Below, piece by piece: positions 21,398 through 32,939 of a stretch of DNA of 64,000 bases (position 1 is its first letter; every line of letters starts with the position of its first letter). Source of the stretch: Symsagittifera roscoffensis (lineage: Eukaryota > Xenacoelomorpha > Acoela > Convolutidae); assembly GCF_963678635.1 (NCBI RefSeq), contig NC_087068.1, forward strand, positions 24,368,697 through 24,432,696, in the 5' to 3' direction. The notes beneath the pieces were generated by a model. It saw only the letters and a list, made by a program, of their open reading frames with translations. It ran no database searches and was not told the origin of the DNA. A program made the translations under genes and the position numbers.

Positions 21398-24348
21398 ATG
21401 AACGCATTTATTACCTTGTTTGCCTGCTTTAGCTCCCTTTCACTTTTAGCCAATGGAGCCTTTTTTACTTGTTCTGACATAGTAGAAAAAATGTCGGATT
21501 GCAAGAAACTCACCGAAACTAAAGGGTCATTTGAAGTGCACGGGCTAACGATCACCTATTGGGTGTACGAAGACAAAGAAAATAGGGATCATTTGATGGA
21601 CCCGATTATTGTCGTGAATGGTGGACCGGGAGCTTCCTCAGCATACATGCAGCCTCTGAAGCAATTAGCTTGTAGAGGACGAAAAGTCAGTTGTTAGGTT
21701 CAAGAGAAATAATTGACCCCAAAAGTTGAACTAAATTGTCTAATTGCAAATTTAAGTTGCACATTTTTAACTTCGAGGTCATCTCAGAGCCTTCATATCC
21801 CCATTTCTGATTCCTTTAAATTGCTGTCTATAAAGATTTATGAACGTTTGTTAATAAAAATGTTTATAGTCAAAATTAAGCAAATAGCGATGAAATTTCT
21901 TGGTCAATTTCATTTTTTGGGCCTCGTCTGTTTTATTTTTTCAAATTGATTTTAAGAATTTAAAATTTCTGCCACCAATTTTTAGGTCATTAGGTACGAC
22001 CAAGGCGGCACTGGAGAATCTTTTATCGCAAATGTCACTAAAAACGCGCCATTTCTACTGGAGATACCCTACTATGTAGATGAGCTCCAGGCCCTAGTCA
22101 AACATCTCGGACTGGAAAAGTACCATCTGTTGGGCCATAGTTGGGGCACGGTTGTGGCCCAAGAGTTCGCCATGACTGAGCCTGAGGGAATGCTTGGGTT
22201 AGTTTTGGTGGGGGCTTTATCAAGTGGCCGATTCTACATCGAAAGCCAACGCGAAGTACGACATAAATCTCTGCCGCCTTACCTGCAGAAACTTTTGAAG
22301 CAGTTTGAAGCTTCGGGAGATTGGAATTCACCGTTATATGAAGCGGTCAACACTTACTTAACTGGTGAGTTCAGAAATGGCATGTTTGGCGGCCCAAAGG
22401 AAGGCTTAGTTTTGTGAAAAGATGCCAAAACCGACGCTTCTTTTTTTCACGTTTTCTTCAAACAACTTTTTTGTTCAGCCAATTTTTGACTTTTTAGCAT
22501 TTTTGACGATTTTTTTTACCATCTGACTGCCGATTAAATCCAATCCAAGCTGCTTTCAAAAAAAATTAACCGTGTCCGGAACACCATATGCCATTCGAAC
22601 AGCATCCGGCTGTTTTCGTATAATTTCTGTAAAACTTCAGCGAATTTCAAGCATGGTTTTTTGTTCTTGGCTTTTTATAACTAGTTAACTTACTTTAGGA
22701 AAAAAAACTAAAAAGTCCAGTTGTGTTTCGTTGATTGTGTTTTTAAATAGACGCTGTTTATTGAAGTAGCAATGTAGAAAAAGAAGGTAATAATCGGATG
22801 GCCACCTTTACTACAGGCTTGTGGACCAGTCGGTTGATTCCGATGCCAGATTGTGTGGAGGATGCATTTGCTGGCATAAACATGGAGATCTACGTGGACA
22901 TCAATGGACCCTCGGAGTTCACAATGAGCGACAAGTTACTCAATTGGGATGTGACTGGAAAAGTGGACGGACTAAAAGTGAGACCGCTTTTAAAGAAGGG
23001 GATAGCGAATTAAAAGATCAGTTATTAGAATAAATTAAATCACACGTTGGCCTCGGTATGAAATTAGTTTTTTCACTAAAAGCCATTCGTTTCTCTTTCA
23101 GTTTATTTAAAAAACTCTAAAATTCTTAAGGTTAATTTGAGAGCAGGCACAAAAGCCAGTAGCGGATTAAGGGGGGGGGGGGGGAGCACGCTATTTCCTC
23201 AGATATTCGACCCCCTGCCGACCAAAAAGATCACCCTTTAAACTATTTTTAGATATCTATTTTTTGTGAGGTTCCCTTCGGCGCCAATTAATATTAGTTT
23301 TTGAGGGGGGATCGCGGGTCGGAAAACGCGATTTTTGGTCAACATTTTCCAAAAAGAGCCTAAAAGTGTCTTTTTTTCAAAATTTTACCTGCGGCGCAGA
23401 AAATTTAACCAAAACAGGATCTTTTTAATGCTTTGGGAGAGCTCGGAAAATCAATTTGGTCGACCTAAAAAAAAGTCGACAAAATTTTAGAAATTTTTTT
23501 GAAAATTCCCCCCCTCAAAAAAATCCTAGATCCGCTCCTAACAAAAGCTATCAGATTTGAAACTTACAATTTTTAGAATCTTTTTAGCTTATTTGAATAA
23601 AAAAATGCAAAAATATGGCAATATAATTAGAAAGTCCGAACAAAATAATACAAATCTTTAGTCCTGGTATTATTATATAGTTATACATTATATTTGAAAA
23701 AGATTTCTTTTTGTTCTGATCACTTACTTGTGAGAAACTTCGGATTTTTTTTGTACTGATACCCATCTAGAGGTTTTTTTTGTACTGATACCCATCAGAT
23801 TTTAAGCGTTAATGACAATAATTTATCACAACTTAAGCGCTAATGACAAATAATTAATCCAGTAAAAGGCCGGATATTAAGCGTTAATGACAACTTCCAT
23901 TGTTGGTTGAAAACGACTGTCACATTGTTTCTTATTGTTTTATTATTTTTTTAAATAAAGGCTTGAAGATTTTAGCTAGAAGATAATTAGTCGAAAAACA
24001 CTTGCCATTGTGGATTTTTTCAGTAGTTTTGGAAAATTTGGAGCTCCAGATTCTTTTTGGTTGTCTTAATAACTCCATGTGATGTCCCTTACGCGAATTT
24101 CTTATATCACAAAATTTTTTCCATCTTTTTTCAAGTACCCGACGACTGTGATTGGAGGAGAACACGACACCATGACCTACGACTGCCTGACTCACGTCGC
24201 GAATGGAATCCAAAACTCGGAGCTGAAAATCATTCCCAATGCTGGCCATATGTCTTTCATAGACAACCCTGATCTGTTCATGGACTACCTGCAGGAGTTC
24301 TTGGTGACCCATGACTCCAGTTCTGAGAAGCGAAACGAGGAGTTGTAA
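21398..24348 (+). CDS. Secreted proline iminopeptidase-like alpha/beta hydrolase (S33), four exons
   Basis: Predicted exons are 21398-21685, 21986-22364, 22817-22977 and 24136-24348. All have GT donors and AG acceptors with matching phases (0, 1, 0), giving 346 residues. Residues 1 to about 22 (MNAFITLFACFSSLSLLANG) look like a signal peptide. The oxyanion motif appears as NGGPGASS (families usually have HGGPG), followed by RYDQGGTGES. The nucleophile elbow is GHSWGT, the acid is the D in GGEHDTMT, and the histidine is in NAGHMSF. A cap segment contains MEIYVDINGPSEF and WDVTG, typical of this family. The enzyme would remove N-terminal proline or other residues from short peptides; secretion is inferred. 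I chose the ATG at 21398 because the signal peptide begins there. Confidence 0.88.
23157..23540. mobile_element. hAT-type MITE in the last iminopeptidase intron (384 bp)
   Basis: The left end is CAGTAGCGGATTAAGGGGG and the right end ATCCTAGATCCGCTCCTA, an imperfect inverted pair with the AGCGGAT core. Perfect 8-bp target duplications ACAAAAGC flank it at 23149-23156 and 23541-23548. A G14 run begins at 23171 and a C-rich run lies near 23507. Confidence 0.88.
23743..23898. repeat. Short direct repeats in intron 3
   Basis: TTTTTTTTGTACTGATACCC occurs twice (about 23746 and 23774), and TTAAGCGTTAATGACAA three times with small changes (about 23802, 23834 and 23878). Confidence 0.7.
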
Positions 24349-24565
24349 ACGCACTCGGTGATGAATTCAAACTCATTGTACTTGGTGTAAATAGATTCAT
24401 TCAAAAAACAATATTGTGTGACAAAGAAATTCGTGAATACGAAAGTAAGGCTGTGACCGAGCAAGACTCCCCAATCTACGTTCAATCATCCCTTAAAATT
24501 GTGTCTAACGGATCTTTAAATTTCAAAGCTAAGACAAAAACAAAAAACCTGTTGGTATAAGGCAA
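24349..24565. other. 3' flank of the iminopeptidase gene
   Basis: No clear AATAAA signal was seen near the stop codon; nothing else recognised. Confidence 0.35.
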
Positions 24566-25000
24566 AACCATAGGCGAAACAGCAGGCAACCGTTATTCCC
24601 TATGAGTCTCTGGAACCATTCCCAAGAAGCAGCGGAAGGCTTGATACGAACGACAAACACCGTTGAAGGTTGGCATCTTGGAGTGACAGCATTATTTCAA
24701 GGGAGCCACCCAAGCCTCTACACTTTCCTGAATAGGATTCAAATGGACTCAACAAATCAGAAGTTCAACATTTTGAAGGCTATGGGGGGAACACAGAATC
24801 AGGGGCGGAAGAAATATCGGGATATTCATGCAGAAAACCAAAACATTTCTAGTAATTTCAACAAAGACCATGGTGTTGATTATTTATATGCACTAGCTCC
24901 AGGGTACAGGGTCCAAATTTTGAGAAGCGATAAAGGCCAATACTGCAATTATTTTGCTTTTTACCTCACCCCGCCCCTTTTTCTGGGTTACCCAGTGTAG
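24566..25000 (+). pseudogene. MULE-type transposase, C-terminal fragment
   Basis: An open frame from about 24566 (first ATG 24602) carries LFPMSLWN, then RTTNTVEGWHLGVTALF and HPSLYTFLNRIQ. This is the pattern at the C-terminal end of many MULE transposase-derived proteins (R-T-N-N-x-V-E-G-W-H then H-P-x-x-x-x-F). The catalytic DDE core is not present upstream, where the iminopeptidase gene ends instead, so this is a remnant. The last about 80 residues are unassigned, and the frame runs into a G/C-rich hairpin-like segment before the stop. Confidence 0.7.
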
Positions 25001-25022
25001 GGGGGTTTTAGGGGCGAGGCGG
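24966..25022. repeat. G+C-rich imperfect hairpin
   Basis: CCTCACCCCGCCCCT and AGGGGCGAGG can pair around a loop containing GGGTTACCC. It may be one end of a decayed transposon, but no partner or target duplication was found. Confidence 0.4.
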
Positions 25023-25349
25023 TACCTGCGGTTTTCTGTTTCATCGATTTCAAACTAAAATTTTTTGACTTCTTCAAGTTTTGAACTCTTGACTTCTTGA
25101 TTAGTAGTGTTGTGCACTATTAACTATGCTATAGGAGCTTACAAGAACTGCCATCAATCTTTTGAAATGTTTACCTCGACATGGAAATTGCATTGAAATT
25201 TTGCCGCATTCAATTTGTTCATGCATGCTTTAAACTCATTTTGATTCAGCACATGTTTTAATGATTCCGCATTTTGTTTCAAGCTTAATTGTTCAACAAA
25301 ATTATCTTGCATCTTCATGCCGACATTATGTTCTACGAGGATATCAAAG

Positions 25350-25475
25350 AATCTGGGGCAAGTTTTTTTTTTATTGTGTGGGAGAAGTTGACATTGGACA
25401 AATTGTCATCTGGGGCAAGTTGGAATCGGAAAAGTTGGGCTGGGACAAGTTGACTTGGGGCAAAATGACATGTAA
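25350..25475. repeat. Degenerate 12-14-bp minisatellite
   Basis: Variants of GGGGCAAGTTGAC recur about seven times: GGGGCAAGTT, GGAGAAGTTGAC, GGACAAATTGTC, GGGGCAAGTTGG, GGAAAAGTTGG, GGGACAAGTTGAC and GGGGCAAAATGAC. Confidence 0.6.
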
Positions 25476-25499
25476 CCACAGAAACAACAAAACCGCAAA

Positions 25500-28280
25500 A
25501 ATTCTAAAATAGAAATAAAAGTCAAATTTATAAGATATTTAACCTGGAGGTGGAGCAATAAGCAGAATGAGTCCGAGATCAGAAACCAAGAAAAAAGATT
25601 ACTCTTTGTAAGCTAATGCGTAAAGCAAGTATTAGAATTGTCAACATTACCCCAGAAACGGTTAGATTATGCACAAATTGAATAATTTGAGCATTTTAAA
25701 AAAATTCAATTGAGAAACAAAATTATTCAGTTCATGTATCATTCATCCATTTCCTTATTATTTTTCATGATCCCAATAATTTTTTTATCGATTAGACCGA
25801 AGAAATCATTACTTGCCTGTTTTTCTGCTCTTAGACCATTTCCGCTCTCAGGCCATTCTGCTCCATTGGCCGGCCACCATTCTACATATACCAGATTAAC
25901 TGAGCAACCTCACAAACATCTAAATGTGGAACAGAGGAGGAAGTTATAGCTTCAAACAGTTACTTGCGTAAGAGAGGGAGACTTGGCGCCAAACATAGGA
26001 CTAATTTATATAAGTTGTGCAAAATCTCTTTCAGTTATGTAATAGCGTAATTCAGAATCAAATTTTCAGATATTTAAACAGGTTGAAAAAAATTAGCATC
26101 GAAATCAGCAATTGTTATGCTTCGTTGATGTTTTATTTAAGTAATAGTTTTGATGAACCAATATTTGTTACTGTGGTTAAATAACTATTGTTGAGATTTG
26201 TGAAAACGGCCGTCGAATCCGGTAGTTTTTTTTTTGCTAATCTTAAGTAAATAAATCTTTTTGATCGTTGTTTCGATCCATTTTTTTTCATGAAATCTGA
26301 AACCAATTGAAGACTGCTAGATTCTTCAACACCGATTCTAGCGAAATAACAATTCAAAAAGCTTAACTCTCACTTATAGCGTGCCTTCTAATGATTTAGA
26401 AAAAAAATTGAATTTTTTAATTAAAAAAATGGAAACAAGAGTTGCGAATAGTGCAATTTTAAGAGCCGCAAAGTAAGTCTGCGATCATCTATAGCTTTAT
26501 AGAATTATAAAAAAATATTTTATGAAATACATATTTATTAGAAACTGATACAAAAAAGAACTGATCCTTTAATAAAAACCTAGTAGCACAAAAAAACTTA
26601 GAATATGTATTATTTCTGAGGAATGAAAACGTATAAAGAAAACCTGACAAAAAACATATGTTTGATATTCTTTTATTGTCTTTGGATTTTAACGTTTTGT
26701 TTGGTTTTATGTGCGTTCAGTATTTATTCCAGATTATAGTTTAAAAGAAGTATGTATTTATCATTCTTTTAGCGAAAACACACGTTGTTTTTAGCACTGA
26801 TAATAATTCAGTTGTTTTGTTTTAATTAGAAAATTGCTGTTGCCATGATAGTTTTCAACTTTTGACGTTCAGTGTTTTAATACGAGTAGTCTTAAAATTG
26901 CAGTGCAAAAGCAATGATTGCTCGACGGTGCAACTTACCAGGAAGTTTCAAATATTTATCAATGATTGCCTTTGTTATTATAAGTATAGGGATATTTATT
27001 TCAGCTGATCTCGGAAGTTAATTTGCCTGTTTTCTTTTTCTCATATTTCTGCTAGAAATAGTAGTAACAATTATTGAAGCTTTAGAAATTAATAAGCTAA
27101 CCAAGCGCACTATGAGCTTCTGGAAAAAGTTGTTAGGTAGAACGTATAAACTTTTCGTTTCGTCAGTTTTTACTTTTCAAACGAAAACTCCAACCCTGAA
27201 TCATAGGCAATGAGAAACTCAAAACCAAATCAAAGACGACAACAAAACCATAATCAAAACATTTACCAAGAAAGCACTGCTTCGATACATTTGGTAGAGC
27301 GACCTGAGCCCGCAGTGCCTTTATAGCAACAAGATTCACGAAACGATCTTGGTTTATACCCAGAACCCTAAATAACCAAAATGAACATTTAGTACGGAAT
27401 ACTGTAGTTGGAACTATCTCTAGCCCAACAATCCCTCATTCAACCACCAACAACAACACTATAACACCAATCTAAGGCATCAATTTTCTATTTCAGATGC
27501 CCTTAAGAACATTGTGCATCTCTATAGACTAAATTCTAGTCGATGTTTCAAACAGACAAATTCATTTACTGACCCAATTTTCCACACTTACAATTAAACT
27601 ATTTACACAAATAGCAGCTGTTGACTTACCTCAATTAGGAACCAATAACTTTATACGTCCTATGCCGATGATTCTCCAGGAAAAGTAATTCATGAAGCTG
27701 TCATCGAATCATCAAGTCCAAAATATAAATGATCGTTTCTTCAAAGTAACGAATCTGCTATCATAAAAGTTAATTAAGAAGGAGTTTAATTTTGTCTGTA
27801 AAAAACAAATATTTTACACGAACACAATTATTTAAACGTTGGTTTGAAATTTGTTTATTATTTCAAGTCCTAGGTCACGTAAGCAAACTATCACCACTAA
27901 AAGCAACAGCAAGACTACCAAAAACCAAACCGAATGTTTGTATTCAACTTATGATAATAACTTATCCTGAGGGAACTGTTCAAGAAATTGAAGTTGACTC
28001 TACAAACAAAAAATATGACTATAATTGTTCTCTGCTTGAGGAAAACAGCTCAGCAGTTGTCAGTACTGATTTCGAAGCAATTCACTTCTGCTTATAAGTC
28101 TTAAGCCATTAAAAATAAAATTGAATTGATACATTCCAAAAATAAATATTGGAGAAAAATAAATAATCCTTAACACACTAAATCGAAATTTCTGCTTGGT
28201 CATATCATGCTCTCTTTTCCCAAAGAATTTTTTTCCCGATTAGCAGAAGCAATTTTACCATCTGTGGCAATTGATAACAG
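25500..28280. other. 2.8 kb without a recognised gene
   Basis: I see no conserved domain. Short frames at 26901-27023, 27111-27211, 27210-27329 and 27792-28097 (101 codons) have ordinary-looking composition but no recognisable family. A 44-base ATG segment at 26429-26472 followed by a GTAAGT donor could be a small first exon, without any identifiable partner exon. Confidence 0.35.
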
Positions 28281-28470
28281 TAGTATTTGTGTGAGGCAAT
28301 CAGGGGGGGTGGTTGAAGACCTCATGTATCAAGAAAGGGAATAAAGCATCCGGTCTGCAACCTATGTATTAAGACAGGGAATAGATTTCCTAAGTAATAA
28401 AATAGGGAATAGCTTTCCTGAAGTATTAAGATGGTAAAGTTTCAGATGGTAAGTTTCAGAAACTTTTTTG
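28281..28470 (+). repeat. Diverged copy of the repeat that follows each polymerase fragment
   Basis: From about 28296 the sequence AATCAGGGGGGGTGGTTG, then CATGTAT, CATCCGGTCTGCAACCTATG, TATTAAGACAGGGAATAG and AGATGGTAA..TTTCAG, matches in order the segment after each polymerase fragment (for example 44980-45150). Orientation is the same. Confidence 0.7.
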
Positions 28471-28850
28471 AAAATTTTTCAAGTTCTTTTGCCCATTTTA
28501 TCTTGAAAAAAAACTTTTTTATCTTGAAAAATCGAAACAAAACTTCGAAAATTTTTTTTAATGTATTTTTTAAATTTTTGTCTTGAAAAAATTTTTTTCA
28601 TCTAGAAAAATAGAAAAACAAATTTAATGGTAAATTTCAGATGGTAAATTTCGGACATTTTTTGAAAAGATAAGTTTTAATTGCAAACAGATTTTATCTT
28701 TGAAAAAACCTTCTTATCTTGAAAAATCGAAAGAAAAATTTTTTTTTGATTGGTAAGTTTCAGATGGTAAGTTTCAAAAAAACTAAGTTTTAATTTAGAG
28801 TTGATAAACTAATTAACCACAGAACATTTTTTTTTTCAAAAAAATTTATA
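28430..28850. repeat. Low-complexity repeat region
   Basis: TGGTAAgTTTCAGATGGTAAgTTTC pairs recur at about 28430, 28628 and 28750, separated by A/T-rich stretches with TTTATCTTGAAAAA words. Confidence 0.55.
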
Positions 28851-28869
28851 AAGACTTGTTTCATCTTAT

Positions 28870-29050
28870 TTATATCCCCTCAGGTTATCTGGGGAAAATT
28901 GACATGAGGGGATTATCTTTGACCGGTTTATTATTCTACTCCACGAGGTATCAGGGGAATCTTGGCAGCTCCTCACGGTTGATTACTTTTATACCCCACT
29001 TAATCTTTCAGTCCCCAGGTTATCTGGAGAACGGATGGCAGCTCCATTAT
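28870..29050. repeat. Short diverged tandem repeat with CAGGTTATCTGG core
   Basis: CCCCTCAGGTTATCTGGGG, ACGAGGTATCAGGGGAA and CCCCAGGTTATCTGGAGAA recur about 70-80 bp apart, the latter two each followed by a TGGCAGCTCC segment. Confidence 0.5.
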
Positions 29051-29809
29051 ACTTATTAATTTATGACTTATTTCATCTTTTTTTTCACATAAATATCCCA
29101 CGATCATATGACAGATGCAGATTAGCAGTTCCCCACAGAGTTACTGAAGCGTGAATTACCTTCTTGAGAGATTAAAAGTTTAAATTTTCATAAAAAACTG
29201 ATATACATCTAATCAAAACTGCATGAATTTTTCATTGGAACTAAGATAATTTTTCTTAAGTTTCGAGCAATCAGAAGTTTTATCTAGTTCTCATTTTTAC
29301 CTCAACATGTTTAATTATTCTGTCATTTTTCTTGCTACGATTAATTTCAGTTCTCTTTTATCACTTTGTCTTGAATCTTTAAAAAAAAAATTTAATTTCT
29401 GAAACTTTTCAAAAATTATCATCCTAGTTTGTCATTTGCTGTACCCCGGTAAAAGTTTACACTGAGAAAAATATAGTATCACACTCTCTTTGCGTCTGAT
29501 CTTTTTGTAGAAAAATTTTTCTATCTTTCTGAGAGTAAATGTTTAAGAAGGTTAAACAATTTACTAGAAGTTGATTACAATTTTCGTAAGTTTATCTGTT
29601 CTAACGTTAATTCTTTTAATTGGGGGACTACAACATCCATACTCCATCGTCTTTCTCCGTGTTTTTCATCACAAAAACAATTGCTGAAAGGCATTTTGTA
29701 AAAAAAATAAGGAAATCGAAAGGTTTAAAACATTAGATAAATAAACAATGCACTACATTTGTAGTAAATTTACTGCAAAAATTAAGACTTACGAATAAAA
29801 AATGTAATT
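29051..29809. other. Flank of the Polinton cluster
   Basis: No gene recognised. The element may end in this interval, but no matching inverted terminal repeat was located elsewhere in the window. Confidence 0.3.
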
Positions 29810-30070
29810 TCATATAAAATTACTGACAAAATTCAAAACATTCACATCATGAATTTCATTCAAGTTCTTCTGGAAGAATTCAAAAAGAAGAAATGCTGAA
29901 TAAATTGCGTAAAATCCACACAAATCATCAGTTTTTTGTAGCTTTCGAGGAACCATTCGTCGACACTTTTTTGTCAAAAAGAGTTGAGTTGATCTCTTTC
30001 TACCCAAAGAATCAGCAAAGTAGTAACTTTTATCCAGTCGAGCAACCATGATCCAGTGCTATCCTCTATC
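29810..30070 (-). pseudogene. PRO: Polinton cysteine protease (adenovirus-type), degraded
   Basis: Adenain-like proteases mature virion proteins and belong to the Polinton core set. This minus-strand frame shows HW at 30058-30053, then IMVARLDKSYYFADSLG, then the nucleophile region DDLCGFYAIY, the expected His-Asp-Cys order and spacing. A TAG at 30061-30059 sits directly before the histidine codon, so the frame is broken there. The N-terminal part of the family is missing or unrecognisable. It is the last gene of the minus-strand cluster, downstream of the major capsid protein. Confidence 0.75.
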
Positions 30071-30598
30071 ATTGCTTTGGGCTGAGTTAAACATTGCAGA
30101 AGAGTATTTTGTTAGTTGAGGTACTGTATCAGAAAGCTATGATCCCATGTACTTGAACTTGAGCTCACGAATTCTTTCAATAACTTGCAAAAGTAAAAAT
30201 TATCTATCTTTGCAATTGTAGGCTGATTTACATGTCAAAATGAAGAATTGATAGTTTGGTAATGGGCTTTGGGATTAAAAAAAAAGGTTAATGACTTACA
30301 CTCATTTGGTAATTGAATCAACAAAGTCAACAAGACTTTTCTAGTGGGCAAAGATTTTCGAACACTGTTTTGCAGTCTTTGTTGAAGAAATGTATCGGGT
30401 TTTCAATTAAACAGCTTTCATTCTCTGTTTTTTCTGGAGTCTTAGCTCTGAAGAAATATTAAATAGATAGTACAGAGACAATCACAATGGAAAGTCCAAA
30501 AAAGTTACAATATCTTCATAGGAACCAATTTTAAAATTTCAAAAAAGTCAAACGTTCTTAGGACTGTTCCAAATTTGTCGGTTGTAAATGTTTGATAG
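30071..30598. other. Gap between protease and capsid remnants
   Basis: No recognisable protein segment in any frame; it probably contains eroded Polinton sequence. Confidence 0.3.
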
Positions 30599-31860
30599 TT
30601 ATTCTTCCATGAACATCACTTCCGTTACTTGCTCCAAGGGAATTTGGAAAAACATTTCTAATCTCAAGTTTTCTCTAATAAGTTCTGGATAATACAACTG
30701 TTCAGCTGCATCCTGTAGTGAAGTCAAGTCCAAAACTAGAATGCAGTGATTTTGAAAATCTTCCATAGGAAGAGCTGAAAAATCTTCGTTGAACTGCATT
30801 GCTTTCCTTGTTGTAACATAGGGGCAACAAGAAGAAGTTGTATCTAATGAAATATTTGCTCTTCCGGCCCGGATAATTCTGAGCTCTCTCAAATGAATTG
30901 TTGACAATTGAAACGACTTTCATGAAAACATCCCGCAACAGCTGAATTTGTGTTCATTACCACGGCTATTCTTCCGATTGGGGTATTATTGACAGCACTT
31001 TCCTGAACAAACAGGTTTTGACGAAATGGAATGATAAAGGTTCTTGCTATAGTTTCCATGTAATTGTAATGAGCAGGTTCCTTTTCCAGATTTCATTGCA
31101 ATTTTTGATTATTAGGTTCACCTACTAAAGTTTTTCTAGTAAACAGCGAACAATCAACAATTTTCAGACCAACATTTGGATTATCAGTCAGCATGTAAAA
31201 AACAGGTCTAACTCGAATTACCTTACTTCGAACTTTGGTTTTAGGTAGTAACGGTTCTTCACAACTAAACAAATCATTGGCAAGCCTGCCATAAAGTGAA
31301 AAGATTATCCCTGATCGTAAAGAATTTGCTGTATCAGTGAACGGATACACATCAAATGCTTCTGGATATTCTTCAAAACTTGTCCGTGACAAGCAAATAC
31401 TCCTTTATTACCCACTGCCGACGAGTTCAATTCGTGCAATTTTATAGCTCTATGAGGATATAATCCATCGGCATTGTAAACTATTTTATTGATAAGATTA
31501 ACTTCACAATTGGAGATTAGAAAATGTAGTAGATTGCTTACATAAGTTAAGTTGGTTTGTGGTTCCTCATCTGAATCACCCTCTGATTTTGCTTTATGTT
31601 CTGCTCTTTCTTTTTGAAAAGCATCAAACAATCTTCCTTTGAACAATTGAAGCTTTAAACTTAGGTGTGTATCACACATATCCAAATAAAGATTACGGTC
31701 CGTCTCAAATTCAAATTCAATGTTGCTTTCATCTAGAGAAGTACTGGCAAACGCTTCTTGTGTGTAAGATGAATTAATTGTTTCCAAAACTGGGACTTTA
31801 TCCAAAAATCCAAAGAAGAAATTGTAAAAGATCCGTACCAAAAATGAATACTTTGATTTA
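30599..31860 (-). pseudogene. MCP: Polinton major capsid protein (double jelly-roll), degraded
   Basis: The N-terminal part (about 31841-31305) contains NIEFEFETDRNLYLDM, then NLTYVSNLLHFLISNCEV and NADGLYPHRAIK, the order of conserved elements in Polinton major capsid proteins (first jelly roll, then the N-x-YP(Y/H)RA segment). A middle part follows in another frame (31392-31093), and the C-terminal end (30907-30599) has LIRENLRLEMFFQIPLEQ, matching the family's terminal strand pattern. At least two frame changes and a gap near 30940-31090 break it. Function in life would be the icosahedral capsid shell; this copy cannot encode it. Confidence 0.78.
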
Positions 31861-31863
31861 TGT

Positions 31864-32227
31864 TCATTTTATTTTGTCAAAAAAGTCTCTGTGAGAGCGA
31901 CTGGTTTTTAAACTAACTTTTCGAGAAATGGTTCTTCTAGTTCTACGCTTGGATTTCTTTTTTCCACCTTCCAATTGCTTACGAACTGTTTTTGTTCCTA
32001 CATCATTGCAAATGTTTCGAGTTTTTTTGTCAAGTGACAACTTCTCTAATCTCTGGAGCAGCAATTTCAAATAAATCTGCTCCGATTTTTTTTGCAGCTG
32101 GGACTATATATTTTTTTAATAAAAGGAATTGCAGTACTCCCAAGATGTTTTGCAAGAACACCAGAACCTCTTCGACATTGTCTTGCATGTCCACAAAAAA
32201 TAGGAAAATAAGCTGAACTTTGAGCAA
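31864..32227 (-). pseudogene. Small basic virion protein of Polinton (pVI/pX-like), frameshifted
   Basis: The upstream frame (32227-32030) has a hydrophobic stretch then KKYIVPAAKKIGADLFEIAA. The downstream frame (32070-31864) is strongly basic, with GGKKKSKRRTRRTISRK near the end. Small proteins combining an amphipathic segment with an Arg/Lys-rich tail sit beside the capsid genes in Polintons and are compared with adenovirus core or cement proteins. The two frames overlap by about 40 bases and need a frame change to be one protein. Confidence 0.6.
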
Positions 32228-32930
32228 TCATTTCGTATGAACTATGAATCGAAAATGATTATCCGAAATCTTGCGAACGAAGAGAACAACTCGTGTAATT
32301 CCTATGGACACAAAAGGAGTTTTTTCACCTGTAGTATCCCTTAATTTTATTTTTATGCTGTGTAAAGAAATTTTTAATAATTTTTTAATTTGTAGATTAG
32401 TAAAAGATTGATAATTTTTGTACTGTCCTGTAGTTATTATGTCTCCGTTTTTTTTACTTTGGAAATGAAAGGAAAACAACGAAGTATCGGAGTTTTTGTA
32501 TCACCTACTAAATTACATTCTATAGTATCACTATAAATCATTAAGGAATGTATTCTTATAATGTCGTAAGAAAACTGAAGATAACGTGGACCTTTTCCTT
32601 TCATTATAACCCCTGTCTGATTTTGTTCTAAATCACAACCAAAAACGTGACTCAAATCAACATTTTGATTTACAAACAGTGATTGATCCTCAGGTGAATG
32701 AATATCAATTTTTGTGTAATTTTATCTACTGATACATAAATGCCAATATATTCATATTTTTGCGCCTATACGTTTTTGAACGATGTCATTCATAGCTACA
32801 ACTCTATCAACAATACTTGGATACCCTCCAGGTTCAATGTGCATCGGTTGAATCTTTCTTTTTTCCTCAGGACTTTCTTGCTCATCTTTTAAAGTAAACT
32901 TTCCTTGAGAAACGTTTTGGTAGAAAGTCA
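32228..32930 (-). pseudogene. mCP: Polinton minor capsid protein (penton-like single jelly roll), degraded
   Basis: Two overlapping frames (32655-32437 and 32479-32228) carry in order RIHSLMIYSDTIECNLVGDT, PILRCFPF, YQSFTNLQIKKL and LRDTTGEKTPFVSIG. This H-S-L-x-(I/V)-Y-x-D...VGD...LR.(F/V)P...I.(L/I)RD..G..(V/I)PF series is typical of Polinton minor capsid proteins. Further upstream (to about 32930) a frame with HIEPGGYPSIVDRV fits the preceding part. Frameshifts separate the pieces. It lies between integrase and the small basic protein. Confidence 0.7.
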
Positions 32931-32939
32931 AACAGAAAA

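Noticed and set aside
26429-26472. Small ATG exon followed by GTAAGT
   Set aside because: The donor is good, but no downstream exon with any recognisable protein was found; kept only as a remark.
27792-28097. 101-codon plus frame
   Set aside because: No family, no clear splice context and no repeat in the window; not enough to call a gene.
29475-29530. AGTATCACACTCTC as a Polinton terminus
   Set aside because: It starts with AG as Polinton ends do, but no inverted partner or target duplication was found in the window.
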